NCBI RefSeq assembly: GCF_024494655.1
Contig: NZ_JANHDL010000007.1
Location: 62,001-126,000 of the forward strand
Source: Halorubrum laminariae
GTDB lineage: Archaea; Halobacteriota; Halobacteria; Halobacteriales; Haloferacaceae
Reading direction: 5' to 3'
DNA: 64,000 nucleotides
Made by a program: the position numbers and the translations under genes. The notes under the pieces were generated by a model. It was not told the origin of the DNA. It saw only the letters and a program-made list of their open reading frames with translations, and searched no databases. This document shows, piece by piece, positions 62,936-64,000 of the stretch (positions are counted from its first letter, which is position 1; each line of letters starts with the position of its first letter).

Positions 62936-63919
62936 ATGTCGTCGCTGAGGCGGTACTTCGCCGTGCGGTCGTTACAGACCGTGATGATGCTGGCGCTCGT
63001 CATGACGGCGCTGTTCGTGCTGTTCCGGTCCATGCCGGGAGATTTCACCGCACAGATGGCGGCCTCGGGGGCGAACGAGGAGGCGCTGCAGGCGATCCGC
63101 GAGCAGTGGCACTTAGATGAGCCGCTGTACATGCAGTACTACCACTACATCGCGAACCTCGCACAAGGGAACCTCGGGGAGTCCCCGGTGTACCGCGTCG
63201 ACGTCTGGCAGTTCACGAAGCTCCGCATCTTCAACACGTTCATCCTCGTCGCGCCGGCGATGACGTTCACGTACGTCCTCGGCGTCGTGATCGGCACCGT
63301 GGCGGGGAGCAACCGCGGGAGCGCCTTCGAGCGGTTCGGGACCGTCCCGGTCATCGGCGTCGGCTCCTCGCCGGCCTTCTTCACAGCGATCATCCTGGTC
63401 ATCGTCTTCGCCGTCTGGTTGAACCTGTTTCCCACTTCGGGGATGACGTCTCCCGGTTCCTCCGAGGGGCTCGCGTGGTGGGAGCCGTACCTGACCCGCG
63501 ACTTCGCGGCCCACTACGTGCTCCCGTTCGCGGCGGTGGTCTGCCGGTACCTGTTCATCCCGACGCTGATCATGCGCAACAGCGTCGTCGAAGTGATGGG
63601 CGAGGACTTCACGGAGTACTACCGGCTGACCGGGCTCCCGACGCTGACCCGCCTCCGGCACATCGCGAAACACGCGAGCATCCCGGTCCTCACGATCTAC
63701 CCCGTCTCTCTCGCGCGCGCCATCGGCGGGCTCGTGCTCATCGAGACGGTGTTCAACTGGCCGGGGATCGGCTTCACGCTCGTCGAGGCGGTGCTCGCGC
63801 GCGACTACCCGACGGTCCAGTTCGTGTTCTTCGTGGTGGCGGCGTTCGTCATCATCTCGAACTTCGTCGTCGATCTCGCGTATGGAGTGATCGACCCGCG
63901 AATCCGGCTCGAAGGGTAA
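62936..63919 (+). CDS. dppB: Dipeptide/oligopeptide-type ABC permease (DppB/OppB)
   Basis: A 327-aa permease with six helices. The N-terminal YFAVRSLQTVMMLALVMTALFVLF helix, the FRSMPGDFTAQMA loop and EQWHLDEPLYMQYYHYIANLAQGNLGES are typical of DppB. The coupling loop is RNSVVEVMGEDFTEYYRLTGLP. It has its own strong RBS inside the preceding ORF. It is the last gene in view; the substrate-binding protein is not seen. Confidence 0.93.
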   Translation: MSSLRRYFAVRSLQTVMMLALVMTALFVLFRSMPGDFTAQMAASGANEEALQAIREQWHLDEPLYMQYYHYIANLAQGNLGESPVYRVDVWQFTKLRIFNTFILVAPAMTFTYVLGVVIGTVAGSNRGSAFERFGTVPVIGVGSSPAFFTAIILVIVFAVWLNLFPTSGMTSPGSSEGLAWWEPYLTRDFAAHYVLPFAAVVCRYLFIPTLIMRNSVVEVMGEDFTEYYRLTGLPTLTRLRHIAKHASIPVLTIYPVSLARAIGGLVLIETVFNWPGIGFTLVEAVLARDYPTVQFVFFVVAAFVIISNFVVDLAYGVIDPRIRLEG

Positions 63920-63975
63920 CCCAACTCTTCCTCCGTTTCTAGCTGGGTGTCAACTAGTCTCGGCTCTTAATTTTA

Positions 63976-63983
63976 TTTATATA
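63976..63983 (+). promoter_or_regulatory. TATA-like element for the next gene beyond the window
   Basis: TTTATATA in an AT-rich tail after dppB, which also contains T-runs that could end the dpp transcript (63968-63976). It suggests a separately promoted gene just past 64000, probably the solute-binding protein of the importer; that gene is outside the window. Confidence 0.5.
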
Positions 63984-64000
63984 GTATAATTATTCATATC

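Noticed and set aside
1..64000. CRISPR array, rRNA operon or insertion sequence with transposase
   Set aside because: No regular repeat-spacer pattern, no rRNA sequence and no transposase reading frame were found; the AT-rich tract at 53700-54180 is only a possible relic.

Overview
The window is a haloarchaeal chromosome segment, most like Halorubrum or a close relative. The evidence is high GC, acidic proteins, a halophilic-type [2Fe-2S] ferredoxin, a PGF-CTERM surface protease, mevalonate kinase beside isopentenyl phosphate kinase, archaeal Pus10, RadB, Fen1 and FlpA/Nop5, a trpDFEG operon, and TATA boxes 25-29 nt before start codons (leaderless transcripts). The genus is an inference; no 16S rRNA gene is present.

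Layout. 1-6 kb: isoprenoid genes (mvk fragment, ipk), a receiver-PAS protein, the Fe-S carrier Mrp, tRNA-Leu(UAG) with decayed copies of its own 3' end beside it, a PAP2 phosphatase, endonuclease III and a TFIIB-like mini-protein. 6-14 kb, almost all minus strand: flpA-nop5 (C/D-box RNP), trpDFEG with a TGTACA operator candidate, a Usp protein and pus10. 13.9-21.6 kb: two PAS histidine kinases, one with a canonical LOV motif, plus conserved haloarchaeal DUF proteins, EMC3-like protein, adenylate kinase, GNAT and Usp. 21.6-28 kb: AOR-type tungsten oxidoreductase, 6-phosphogluconate dehydrogenase and the glycine cleavage genes gcvH, gcvPA and gcvPB, without gcvT. 28-34.4 kb: fen1, a J-domain/ferredoxin fusion, a degenerate S1-OB-DHH protein, a YIP1-like membrane protein, a pilin-like protein and PspA. 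34.4-43 kb: a DgcA/DgcN-like D-glutamate pair, a non-canonical NRAMP, tRNA-Val(GAC), an M24 pseudo-peptidase, a geranylgeranyl reductase and an NSS transporter. 43-53.6 kb: GDPD, AIM24, a CcdA-TlpA-SCO thiol/copper cassette, CspA, RadB, a 1204-aa subtilase, a CBS-HPF fusion and a HAD phosphatase.

53.6-64 kb looks like an accessory catabolic island. It opens with an AT-rich non-coding stretch of about 0.5 kb. It then carries an IclR regulator, an M20 N-carbamoylase-type amidohydrolase, an amidase, an ornithine-cyclodeaminase-family enzyme and a dipeptide-type ABC importer (C, D, F, a 38-codon ORF, B). The binding-protein gene is probably just beyond the right edge. Together these suggest uptake of an amide- or carbamoyl-linked amino compound, hydrolysis to an amino acid, and then an NAD-dependent step. 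The substrate cannot be read from sequence.

The best leads are the catabolic island, the DgcN-DgcA pair, the LOV kinase, the trp operator, the CBS-HPF fusion, and three proteins that keep a fold but lose its catalytic or metal-binding residues (DHH, M24, NRAMP).
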